DNA of 24,364 nt from Methylocystaceae bacterium UBA5192 (GTDB lineage Bacteria > Pseudomonadota > Alphaproteobacteria > Rhizobiales > Beijerinckiaceae): the NCBI GenBank assembly GCA_002412985.1, contig DHWC01000085.1, forward strand, positions 1-24,364. The letters run 5' to 3'. The translations under genes and the position numbers were made by a program. Positions 1 to 6,419 of this stretch are shown one piece after another (positions within the stretch are counted from its first letter, which is position 1; every line of letters starts with the position of its first letter). The notes under the pieces were generated by a model. It saw only the letters and a list, made by a program, of their open reading frames with translations. It was not told where the DNA came from and ran no database searches.

Positions 1-13
1 AGCCTTGAGACCT

Positions 14-27
14 GATGGGCGCCCATC
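14..27. promoter_or_regulatory. 14-bp perfect palindrome upstream of the first gene
   Basis: Bases 14-27 read GATGGGCGCCCATC, a perfect palindrome with no loop, 39 bases before the start at 67. A loopless palindrome suits a dimeric protein's operator better than a terminator, and no T-tract follows. It could also belong to a gene beyond the window edge. The role is inferred only from symmetry and position. Confidence 0.35.
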
Positions 28-66
28 CGCATAAAAACGCATGTATATGCGCCCAGAAAAGAGGTC

Positions 67-627
67 ATGGTCTTCTTAAAGAACCGCCTAAAACAACTCC
101 TCTGCATCATCCTAGCGGTTGCTTTTATTATTGAAAGCTGGCTTTGGGTTCACGTCCGCGGGTGGCTGCGAGGCCTCAATCGGATTCTTGGATTAGATGT
201 TTTTGACCTTTGGCTGAGGAAATGGGCCGAGACACATTCTCCTTATGCTGCTCTTTGCCTTTTTTTAATTCCCGCCGGCCTAATTCTACCAGTTAAAATT
301 ATCGCTCTCGCCTTGATTGCCAAAGGAAGATTTGTAATCGGCTTGTTTTCAGTCCTATTGGCGAAAATTTTAGCGCTCGGCGCAGCATCTTATCTTTTCG
401 ACCTGTTACGCAATAAACTATTGGAAATATCCTGGTTTAAATATTGTTATGTGCTGGCGTTAAGAATCCGCCTTTGGTCTAGGAGATTGCTCGCGCCATT
501 AAGATCTCAGATTAGCTCGATCATCTTTGGGATCAAAAGTTACATCAAAGGATATTCAATCATTTTATTAAATAAGCTTCGTTATTGGCTCAAAATAGGC
601 AAAGCAAAAATAAATTCCTTATTTTGA
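67..627 (+). CDS. Conserved small membrane protein of unknown function (Hyphomicrobiales type)
   Basis: The product has 186 residues. It has an N-terminal hydrophobic segment (about residues 9-28) and a second hydrophobic block (about 60-110) containing LPVKIIALALIAKGRF, followed by a basic C-terminal third rich in Arg, Lys and aromatic residues. From memory, the pattern SPYAAL...P....LPVK...L...GRF..G resembles a family of uncharacterised transmembrane proteins common in Hyphomicrobiales, with no known function. The ATG at 67 follows GAGG closely (3-base spacing), which is tight. The gene stands alone and is convergent with a possible small minus-strand gene. An inner-membrane location is inferred from hydrophobicity. 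Confident it is a gene; function unknown. Confidence 0.75.
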   Translation: MVFLKNRLKQLLCIILAVAFIIESWLWVHVRGWLRGLNRILGLDVFDLWLRKWAETHSPYAALCLFLIPAGLILPVKIIALALIAKGRFVIGLFSVLLAKILALGAASYLFDLLRNKLLEISWFKYCYVLALRIRLWSRRLLAPLRSQISSIIFGIKSYIKGYSIILLNKLRYWLKIGKAKINSLF

Positions 628-773
628 TAATTGTTGATCGCATAGCGCATAGCCAAAACATAAATCTCCTGACGATGCAGGTGAAGTTTTAAATAAAACC
701 ATTGCTGCAGAGATGCTGATAACAAAAAAAAGAGCCGCCATACCCGAGAAAGTAGCTTTGCGCATTGAGACAT
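582..773 (-). CDS. Possible small hypothetical protein, 63 residues
   Basis: This minus-strand frame begins at ATG 773 and is preceded by AGGA with about 7 bases of spacing, a fair ribosome binding site. The predicted protein is basic and aromatic, with one weakly hydrophobic stretch (RLFFLLSASLQQWFYLKL) near residues 13-30. It ends inside the 3' end of the convergent membrane-protein gene (46-base overlap). I do not recognise the family. The overlap and low complexity mean it may be a chance frame. Confidence 0.3.
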   Translation of the reverse strand: MSQCAKLLSRVWRLFFLLSASLQQWFYLKLHLHRQEIYVLAMRYAINNYQNKEFIFALPILSQ

Positions 774-977
774 CCTGTATCTGATGATTAGACAGAACCA
801 GAAAAAAGGAAATAAACTTTAAACACCGAGATGAACTTTCAGTTTTTTAGTCCATCTGCAGGATCGCATCACCAAGCCAAGACAAGCGCTGGCTCAACGA
901 CGACACAACATCATCCGCATGAAAGTGCAGGAATTTCAGAAAAAACAATCTACAAGCTAATGGCCCGCAATGTAACG
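774..977. other. Intergenic stretch without a convincing gene
   Basis: No convincing gene was seen here. A plus-strand frame at 831-1037 runs into the L,D-transpeptidase gene's end and through its terminator-like hairpin, has His/Ser/Thr-rich low-complexity composition, and has no clear ribosome binding site, so it is not called. Confidence 0.4.
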
Positions 978-1010
978 AACCCTTCCAGAGCAATGAGCTC
1001 TAGAAGGGTT
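978..1010 (-). terminator. Hairpin downstream of the L,D-transpeptidase gene
   Basis: Two 14-base arms (978-991 and 997-1010) flank a 5-base loop. Read as minus-strand RNA, all 14 positions pair, with one G-U wobble. Read as plus-strand RNA, the same position is a C-A mismatch. This asymmetry and the location just past the stop codon at 1018 point to a 3' hairpin for the minus-strand gene. The following minus-strand bases are only weakly T-rich, so it may act as a terminator or as a 3' stability element. The plus direction has a TTTT after the stem, so bidirectional use is possible. Confidence 0.6.
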
Positions 1011-1017
1011 TTGTTAA

Positions 1018-1623
1018 CTACATTACGACGACCTTAGTGCCGACCTTCACACGATTATAAAGATCGATCGCATCAATATCACGCATACGAATGCACCCAG
1101 AGGAGACGCCCTGACCAATTTTTTCAGGTTCGTTGGTGCCATGAATGCGGTAAAGCGTGTCTTTACCGTCCTGATAGAGATATAAAGCTCTCGAGCCCAA
1201 CGGATTATCAGGACCTCCTGGGAGGCCGCCCGCATCAGCCGTCGGCTGAAGATGCGGCCAACGCTCAAGCATATCTTTAGGCGGGATCCAACGCGGCCAC
1301 TCCTGCATTGCTCCGATATAGGTCCGCCCTGTCCATCCCATCGCATCTTGCCCGGTTGAAACGCCGTAGCGAACAGCCTTGCCTCCAGGCATGACATAAT
1401 AGAGGAAATGAGATTGAGAATCGACGATAATGGTTCCGACTGGTTCGCCCGTTTTATAATCTACGAGATAGCGCTCAAATTCTGAGCCGACAGAGGCTTT
1501 AGGCGCTAGCGCCATAAATTCTGCGTCACGACCTGAAAGTTTTGGATCTGGCAGCGTTGTGCCGTTACAAGCCGACAAAGCGACGGCTGTAAGCGTTGCC
1601 GCAATCACAGATTTGTAATTCAT
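1018..1623 (-). CDS. L,D-transpeptidase (YkuD family), predicted lipoprotein
   Basis: L,D-transpeptidases make 3-3 peptidoglycan cross-links or attach outer-membrane proteins to peptidoglycan in the periplasm. The chosen ATG at 1623 is preceded by GGAAGGAG with good spacing and gives a 201-residue product. It opens with a short signal peptide ending in the lipobox LSAC (Cys19), so lipid anchoring is predicted. The catalytic signature is near the C terminus: His in RIHGTNEPEKIGQG and the nucleophile Cys in SSGCIRM (about His161 and Cys177). A longer frame extends to 1770, but its extra N terminus would bury the signal peptide. The gene is monocistronic and diverges from the deacetylase-like gene. 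Family assignment is secure; which cross-link or partner it serves cannot be read from sequence. Confidence 0.93.
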   Translation of the reverse strand: MNYKSVIAATLTAVALSACNGTTLPDPKLSGRDAEFMALAPKASVGSEFERYLVDYKTGEPVGTIIVDSQSHFLYYVMPGGKAVRYGVSTGQDAMGWTGRTYIGAMQEWPRWIPPKDMLERWPHLQPTADAGGLPGGPDNPLGSRALYLYQDGKDTLYRIHGTNEPEKIGQGVSSGCIRMRDIDAIDLYNRVKVGTKVVVM

Positions 1624-1717
1624 TTGCTCACTCCTTCCCGCCGCATGTTGAGACGTTAAAAAATTCCTTACCATGTCTTGTGCAAAGTTGGAGTCTGTCA
1701 AAAGCAATATTCCGCGA

Positions 1718-1756
1718 CTGTTGTAAAAGCGCCACGCTGTTGCAGATCTACAACAG
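1718..1756. promoter_or_regulatory. CTGTTG/CAACAG repeat cluster upstream of the L,D-transpeptidase
   Basis: CTGTTG occurs at 1718-1723 and 1737-1742, and its inverted form CAACAG at 1751-1756. The latter two form a 6-bp inverted repeat around an 8-base spacer. They lie 95-133 bases upstream of the chosen start, where a promoter or operator would sit. Short hexamers can recur by chance, so this is tentative. Confidence 0.3.
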
Positions 1757-1799
1757 TAAGTGACGGGCACAGTCGGAATTTGGTTAAACTGTCATCCCG

Positions 1800-1830
1800 A
1801 TGACTTTTAATATATTTAGTTTTAAGTCAT
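1800..1830. promoter_or_regulatory. 7-bp inverted repeat in the divergent intergenic region
   Basis: ATGACTT (1800-1806) and AAGTCAT (1824-1830) flank a 17-base AT-only-but-one-G spacer between the divergent L,D-transpeptidase and deacetylase-like genes. It could be an operator with two half-sites one or two helical turns apart, or part of a promoter. No regulator gene is nearby. Confidence 0.3.
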
Positions 1831-1891
1831 TAAACGCAGCTCACGCAGCAATCGATCTCCACATAAGTTAGCGCAACCTAATGATGATCTA

Positions 1892-2821
1892 TTGAAAACC
1901 TCATTCTTTTCTCATTCGAATTGTCGTGCACATGAGATGGGCCCTGGGCACCCAGAGCAACCGGCGCGGCTGGATGCGATAGAGAAAAGTCTTTCAGCTG
2001 AATGTTTTGCCTCCTTGACATGGATTTCCGCGCCCCAGGCCCCTTGGGAGAGCTTGCTGAGAGTTCATCCTCAGTCCTACTTAGACGCCCTCAACCAAGC
2101 CTCGCCAACGCAAGGTTACGCTCCACTCGGTTCCGATACGCAAATGAACCCCCACTCGCTTGCTGCCATCTGGCGCGCCGCGGGCGGCGCGGTTGCGGCA
2201 GTTGACCATGTTTTTCGTGGCGAAACAGACAACGCCTTTGTCGCCACGCGTCCCCCAGGGCATCATGCGGGCGTGACAAATCCGATGGGCTTTTGCTTTA
2301 TCAATAATGTCGCCATTGCAGCTCGGCACGCACAAGCGGCTTATGGCTTAGAACGCGTTGCCATAATTGATTTTGACGTCCATCACGGCAACGGAACCCA
2401 GGATATTTTCTGGTCAGACAATTCTGTCCTTTTCTGTTCCACCCATCAGGCGCCTTTCTACCCAGGCACAGGCGGACAAAATGAGACTGGCGATCATGAC
2501 ACAATCGTTAATGCCCCTCTCTTTGCAGGCGCATCCGGCGAGGCTTTTAAGGAAGCGCTTTCTGAGCGGATCCTCCCGCGTGTAGAGAGATTTAGGCCTG
2601 ATCTAATTATAATTTCCGCAGGCTTTGATGCACATGCAGATGACCCGCTTGGCGGATTGATGCTAAGCGCTGACGATTTTAGCGATGCAACAAAGCGGAT
2701 TATGGAGGTAGCCGACCGTTGCAGTAAAGGTCGCGTTGTTTCAATCCTGGAAGGCGGCTACAATCTTCAGGCGCTCAGCCTTTGCGTTTCAGCGCATGTG
2801 CGCGCGCTCATGGGGATCTGA
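1892..2821 (+). CDS. Histone deacetylase-like amidohydrolase (class II HDAC family)
   Basis: This is a zinc-dependent deacetylase of the arginase/deacetylase fold, 309 residues, the usual bacterial size. Visible signatures are GHPEQPARL (residues 19-27), the His pair in RPPGHHAG (His124, His125), DFDVHHGNGT with zinc ligands Asp162 and His164, GFDAHADDPLGG with zinc ligand Asp246, and EGGY with the catalytic-type Tyr290. The TTG start at 1892 is chosen because the segment before the first internal ATG (residue 16) carries conserved family residues; the ribosome binding site is weak. Relatives deacetylate acetylated lysines, polyamines or small amides. The substrate here is unknown. In many Hyphomicrobiales this gene precedes xseB; that neighbour is not seen here. 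Confidence 0.9.
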   Translation: MKTSFFSHSNCRAHEMGPGHPEQPARLDAIEKSLSAECFASLTWISAPQAPWESLLRVHPQSYLDALNQASPTQGYAPLGSDTQMNPHSLAAIWRAAGGAVAAVDHVFRGETDNAFVATRPPGHHAGVTNPMGFCFINNVAIAARHAQAAYGLERVAIIDFDVHHGNGTQDIFWSDNSVLFCSTHQAPFYPGTGGQNETGDHDTIVNAPLFAGASGEAFKEALSERILPRVERFRPDLIIISAGFDAHADDPLGGLMLSADDFSDATKRIMEVADRCSKGRVVSILEGGYNLQALSLCVSAHVRALMGI

Positions 2822-2866
2822 TACGCTCAAGATCCAGAGATTAGACAAGCCCTCAAATTGAAAATT

Positions 2867-2992
2867 TCAGCCCTGACGCGCCTTAAAACGTTTCTGGACT
2901 TTGTTAATTACGTAGACGCGGCCCTTGCGACGGACAAGCTGGTTGTCTCTATGGCGCGAACGCAGAGATTTCAGTGAGTTACGAACTTTCAT
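2867..2992 (-). CDS. rpmJ: 50S ribosomal protein bL36
   Basis: A 41-residue protein is encoded from ATG 2992 to TGA 2867. It begins MKVRNSLKSLRSRHRDNQ and ends RFKARQG, the hallmark of the alphaproteobacterial zinc-free (C-minus) form of bL36, with no cysteines. It is rich in Lys and Arg as expected for an rRNA-binding large-subunit protein. GGGGAA lies 9 bases before the start. It converges with the deacetylase-like gene (45-base gap) and lies 129 bases downstream of queC on the same strand. Confidence 0.95.
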   Translation of the reverse strand: MKVRNSLKSLRSRHRDNQLVRRKGRVYVINKVQKRFKARQG

Positions 2993-3121
2993 CGGTGATT
3001 CCCCGGCAATATAATTTCCACCGGGAAGCCGCCCAGTGCCTGTTGCATGTGGCTATGCCAAATTTCCTGGCAAGGATCAAGTCATCTCTCCCACACTCCG
3101 CGCCATTTGGCAGCAGCGCCT

Positions 3122-3862
3122 TTAGAGCCTGGGAGAAATGGCCATTTCCTCTGTGAATTTCCGCCAACCGGCAGCGCGTAAATTACAAGCGGGACAGGTT
3201 CCACAGCCAAAGCCCCAATCAAAACGATGATGACGATCGCCCAAATAGCAACTATGCGTCTGTACACGAATAAGGTCGACCAGAGCCGCGCCTCCAAGTT
3301 CATGCGCCAGACGCCATGTCTGAGCCTTGTCTAACCACATTAAAGGCGTGTGAATGACAAAAGACTTTTCCATTCCCAAACTCAGCGCCTGCGCCATGGT
3401 TTGAATGGTCTGCGAACGACAGTCCGGATATCCAGAAAAATCTGTCTCGCACATCCCCCCAATCAAGTCGCTTATGCCTCTTCGGTAGGCCAATGCTGCT
3501 GCAAAGGTCAAAAACAGCAAGTTACGTCCCGGAACAAATGTATTTGGTAATCCATTAGCGGAAAACTCTATCTCGGTTTCTCGCGTTAATGCTGTCTGCG
3601 ACATCCGACCTAAGGCGTCGACTTCAATCAAATGATCTGCGCCCAAGCGATTATTCCATTGTGGAAATATGGAAGTGAGGCCTTGTCGCAGCGCGCTGCG
3701 ACAGTCGAGCTCGACTCGGTGCCGCTGACCATAATCAAACGCAATGGTCTCAACATGCGCAAAGCGAGACAAGGCCCAAGCCAAGCATGTTGTTGAGTCC
3801 TGTCCTCCCGAAAAAAGAACTAATGCTGAAGTTTCTTCGATAGCGGGCTCAAATGGAGTCAT
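3122..3862 (-). CDS. queC: 7-cyano-7-deazaguanine synthase
   Basis: QueC converts 7-carboxy-7-deazaguanine, ammonia and ATP to preQ0 in the cytoplasm, on the route to queuosine in tRNA. The 246-residue product has the N-terminal pyrophosphatase loop LFSGGQDSTT (about residues 16-25), the FDYGQRH motif after it, VPGRNLLFL in the middle, and four zinc-ligand cysteines (205, 220, 223, 226) in SCY...CGTCPAC near the C terminus. The ATG at 3862 has only a weak GGA upstream. No queD, queE or queF lies in the window, and I see no preQ1-riboswitch-like element in the leader, so regulation is not apparent. Confidence 0.96.
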   Translation of the reverse strand: MTPFEPAIEETSALVLFSGGQDSTTCLAWALSRFAHVETIAFDYGQRHRVELDCRSALRQGLTSIFPQWNNRLGADHLIEVDALGRMSQTALTRETEIEFSANGLPNTFVPGRNLLFLTFAAALAYRRGISDLIGGMCETDFSGYPDCRSQTIQTMAQALSLGMEKSFVIHTPLMWLDKAQTWRLAHELGGAALVDLIRVQTHSCYLGDRHHRFDWGFGCGTCPACNLRAAGWRKFTEEMAISPRL

Positions 3863-4252
3863 AGTTAAAATCCAAAGGTCAATTTACGCAATTATTAGGC
3901 TTCTAGACCGACTATAAACTCTTTGCCTAGACTCAAGAACCATACCGACGCGATTTAGATACCTCCAACCGCGCCTTTTGTCTGGCTCCCGAGCAAATTG
4001 CTGTCTATCAATCTACAAGATTGCCGTCGTCACGCATGACAATAATTCTTAAAATTTCTTTTGCGAGCAACAGATTGCTATGCGCCGGTAGAATTTTTTC
4101 AAGACACATTACCTTGAGCGGCATCAAAACTATTGACAAAGAAATCTGGTTATTACGAATAAGCAATGATCTAACAGGACGTTTAAATTAAAATAATGCT
4201 AGCGCTTGATGAGAAAGCATTCAATTATTGCCCTTTACGCCGTGTCTGATGT

Positions 4253-4281
4253 TTGTTTAACCTCTGACTGTTTTATATATT
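4253..4281 (+). promoter_or_regulatory. Predicted sigma-70-type promoter for kdsA
   Basis: TTGTTT at 4253-4258 and TATATT at 4276-4281 are separated by exactly 17 bases and resemble a housekeeping promoter. Transcription would begin near 4288, giving a kdsA leader of roughly 160 bases. Match by eye only; AT-rich DNA produces such pairs by chance. Confidence 0.45.
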
Positions 4282-4307
4282 ATCTCTCTCGCTGGGATTA
4301 AAGGAAT

Positions 4308-4355
4308 ATGTCCTCGCGTCACACTCTATTCTCGTCAAACTTAGCTCAGCAATGA
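4308..4355 (+). CDS. Possible 15-residue leader peptide upstream of kdsA
   Basis: ATG at 4308 follows AAAGGA with short (about 3-base) spacing and begins a 15-codon frame (MSSRHTLFSSNLAQQ) ending with TGA at 4355. It starts about 20 bases after the predicted transcription start and ends 92 bases before kdsA. A translated leader is conceivable, but no run of regulatory codons or attenuator hairpin is obvious. Confidence 0.2.
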   Translation: MSSRHTLFSSNLAQQ

Positions 4356-4447
4356 CCCGCTCATGTGTTATCTATCATTTGAGAACATTTCACTTCCTGC
4401 TTTATGCAAGGATCTCACATAATTGATCAACCTATGAGGGACAGATC

Positions 4448-5299
4448 TTGACGGCAGTTATCGTTGGACAAGGCCCAAGAAGCGCAACAATCTGCAATGA
4501 TCGCGCCCTAACGATCATTGCCGGTCCCTGCGTTCTGGAAAACCGCGGTATGGCGATTGATGTTGCGCAAGAATTAGTCCAAATTAGCGACCAACTAGAT
4601 GTTAAAATAGTTTTTAAAGCTTCATTTGATAAAGCTAATCGCACAAACGGTCAGAGTCCGCGAGGCGTGGGACTTCAGGCCGCCCTGCCCATTTTTGAGG
4701 AAATCAAAAAATTAACGAGCCTGCCGATCACAACGGATGTCCATGAATGCGCACAATGCGCAAAGGTCGCGCCCTACATAGATCTTATACAAATTCCAGC
4801 CTTACTTAGCAGGCAAACAGATCTCCTTATCGCCGCCGCAAATACTGGCCTGCCTGTCAATATCAAAAAAGGCCCCTTCATGGCGCCCGAAGACATGCTT
4901 TATGCTATAGAGAAACTACGCACCCAAAAATTTCAAGGAGCAATCATTACTGAACGCGGAACAAGTTTTGGATACAATAATCTTATTTCGGACATGCGCT
5001 CTCTTTCTATTTTGAAAGACACAAGCGCGCCAGTTATTTTTGACGCCTCTCACGCCTCACAATATCCTACAGCGCTGGGCTCTACCTCCGGTGGCGATCG
5101 GCGTTATACGCCAATACTAGCCAGAGCAGCAGTCGCCGTTGGGGTTGCTGGCGTTTTTATTGAGACGCACCCCAATCCCAAACACGCCCAGTCAGACAGC
5201 GCTACGCAATTCCCACTTAATAATCTTGCACAATTGATCAAACAATTAATATCTCTTGACCAACTGATAAAAGGCTCACCCGAGATAGCATTGCAATAG
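4448..5299 (+). CDS. kdsA: 3-deoxy-8-phosphooctulonate synthase (KDO-8-phosphate synthase)
   Basis: KdsA condenses phosphoenolpyruvate with arabinose 5-phosphate to make KDO-8-phosphate for the lipopolysaccharide inner core. The 283-residue product shows IIAGPCVLEN, FKASFDKANRTN, SPRGVGLQ, TDVHE, IQIPALLSRQTDLL, NIKKGPFMAPEDM, TERGTSFGYNNL, FDASHASQ and FIETHPNP in order. The Cys in AGPC is the metal-ligand position of the metal-dependent class (Aquifex type), where E. coli has Asn, so a divalent-metal enzyme is predicted. The TTG start at 4448 is supported by GAGGG 7 bases upstream. In many alphaproteobacteria kdsA sits near pyrG and eno; neither is here. Confidence 0.96.
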   Translation: MTAVIVGQGPRSATICNDRALTIIAGPCVLENRGMAIDVAQELVQISDQLDVKIVFKASFDKANRTNGQSPRGVGLQAALPIFEEIKKLTSLPITTDVHECAQCAKVAPYIDLIQIPALLSRQTDLLIAAANTGLPVNIKKGPFMAPEDMLYAIEKLRTQKFQGAIITERGTSFGYNNLISDMRSLSILKDTSAPVIFDASHASQYPTALGSTSGGDRRYTPILARAAVAVGVAGVFIETHPNPKHAQSDSATQFPLNNLAQLIKQLISLDQLIKGSPEIALQ

Positions 5300-5599
5300 C
5301 AAAAAACCTACGATCCTGCGTCTTTCAAAAAATTCTCTTGCCTGTTATTTTTCGGATAATAGCCAAACACTTCGGTCAAATTTAGCTAAGAAAGCCAAAA
5401 AGTTCTAACCCTTTGCGGCCAGAAAAAGCCTACGGACTTTCCCTCGTTATAAAACATTCTATTCCCTTAGACGGACGGAGCTCTAAACTACCCCTTTTTT
5501 CAAAATATTTTCGTTATTGGCCTTTTTTCACGCGCATTATTAATTTAACGAACAAGATAAATATCGTAATTTATCCTGAGCTCCGTGAATGGAATAGAA
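5300..5599. other. Intergenic region between kdsA and the TerC-family gene
   Basis: About 300 AT-rich bases. I searched by eye for a yybP-ykoY manganese riboswitch, which often precedes TerC-family genes, and did not see its conserved GGGGAGUAG-type segment. No clear terminator follows kdsA. A short plus-strand frame at 5413-5640 overlaps the TerC start out of frame and is judged spurious. Confidence 0.45.
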
Positions 5600-6289
5600 A
5601 TGATGAATCAGGACCCGGCCATAGGTTGGGAAATTTTTGAAATTATTTGGATCAATATTTTGCTCTCGGGCGATAACGCGATCCTTATAGCGCTCGCATG
5701 CCGACAGCTGTCTCCACACCAGCGCCGCTGGGGCGTGTTCCTCGGCGCGCTCGGTGGCGTGATTTTACGCGTTGTTTTTACCCTTATCGTTGTTGAACTC
5801 TTGGGCGTGCCGTTATTGAAGGCCGCCGGCTCACTCCTCTTACTTCTTGTCGCCATTAAACTATTAATCGACGAGACTGAGCCCTCAGACGTCAAAGCCA
5901 AGCCCAATTTATGGGGGGCCGTCATGTCTATCATCATGGCCGACGCAGTCATGTCGTTAGATAATGTTATTGCCATTGCTGCCGCTGCGCGCGGTTCAGC
6001 GCGCTTAATTATTTTTGGGTTAGTCTTATCTGTACCAATCGTGATGTTTGGCGCCGGTTTTTTGTTGAAAGCCCTCGAACGCTTCCCTTTATTGGTTTGG
6101 GCAGGAGCAGCTTTACTGGGCTGGGTTAGCGGGGAAATGATGGCCAGCGACGTAATTGTAAGTGATTACTTAAGTAATTACATAGATCATCAAGCGCTCG
6201 AACGCTCTTTGTCAGCGATTGGTGCGAGCGGTGTCGTGATTAGCGCTTTTGTTATAAAACTTCTACGCCGCCAGCGAGGCAATAGCTAA
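5600..6289 (+). CDS. TerC/YjbE-family integral membrane protein
   Basis: The product of about 229 residues is almost entirely hydrophobic, with an estimated seven membrane segments. It carries two family-typical acidic motifs within membrane helices: ILLSGDNAILIALA near the N terminus and ADAVMSLDNVIAIAAAARG in the middle. These repeated DN-containing helices mark the TerC superfamily, whose characterised members export metal ions, notably manganese, or help metalate exported proteins. The ATG at 5600 is preferred because GGAA lies 6 bases upstream; GTG at 5585 and ATG at 5603 are alternatives. The actual substrate cannot be told from sequence. It is convergent with the DUF937 gene. Confidence 0.88.
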   Translation: MMNQDPAIGWEIFEIIWINILLSGDNAILIALACRQLSPHQRRWGVFLGALGGVILRVVFTLIVVELLGVPLLKAAGSLLLLLVAIKLLIDETEPSDVKAKPNLWGAVMSIIMADAVMSLDNVIAIAAAARGSARLIIFGLVLSVPIVMFGAGFLLKALERFPLLVWAGAALLGWVSGEMMASDVIVSDYLSNYIDHQALERSLSAIGASGVVISAFVIKLLRRQRGNS

Positions 6290-6314
6290 TGGCCCAGGCA
6301 TAAATCCCTTGGTC

Positions 6315-6419
6315 ATGGATCATTATACAAAAGCGTCAACCTTTCAGATTATCGCTTTTGTACTTTGCGTAGCAGGTTGCGTGAGCTTTGCGTTTTTAAC
6401 GACCAAACAGCTGGCCTAA
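6315..6419 (+). CDS. Possible 34-residue single-span membrane peptide
   Basis: ATG 6315 to TAA 6417-6419 encodes a short peptide with a hydrophobic segment (FQIIAFVLCVAGCVSFAFL, about residues 10-28) flanked by polar ends, the usual look of a small membrane protein. It lies directly after the TerC-family gene and overlaps the convergent DUF937 gene's last 24 bases. No good ribosome binding site is visible, and the frame contains an inverted repeat that might be a terminator, so it may be a chance frame. Confidence 0.25.
   Translation: MDHYTKASTFQIIAFVLCVAGCVSFAFLTTKQLA
6327..6362. terminator. Inverted repeat between convergent TerC-family and DUF937 genes
   Basis: TACAAAAGCG and CGCTTTTGTA form a perfect 10-bp inverted repeat around a loop of about 17 bases. 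It sits between two convergent genes, and the AAAAGCG...CGCTTTT pattern gives a T-run in either direction, as in a bidirectional terminator. The G/C core is only 3 bp and the loop is long, so termination strength is doubtful. Confidence 0.4.

Larger units (their letters stand above)
3863..4447. other. 585-base AT-rich intergenic region between queC and kdsA
   Basis: This region separates divergent genes. It contains no tRNA-like fold, no TTCGA-type T-loop and no sizeable open frame. Only its last 200 bases hold something recognisable: a sigma-70-like promoter and a possible short leader frame, listed separately. A pair of CTAGAC direct repeats (3903-3908 and 3927-3932), the second overlapping GCCTA that mirrors TAGGC at 3896-3900, lies near the queC side and could be part of its promoter. 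The rest shows nothing I can interpret. Confidence 0.5.

Noticed and set aside
831..1037. Plus-strand 68-codon frame
   Set aside because: Low-complexity His/Ser/Thr composition, no clear ribosome binding site, and it runs through the hairpin and into the L,D-transpeptidase gene's 3' end.
3863..4447. Possible tRNA or small RNA gene in the long queC-kdsA gap
   Set aside because: No cloverleaf arms, T-loop TTCGA motif or strong intrinsic terminator could be found.
5300..5599. Possible yybP-ykoY manganese riboswitch before the TerC-family gene
   Set aside because: The conserved purine-rich core and paired helices of that class are not seen by eye.
5413..5640. Plus-strand 75-codon frame before the TerC-family gene
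   Set aside because: It overlaps the TerC start in another frame, lacks a ribosome binding site and has no recognisable sequence.
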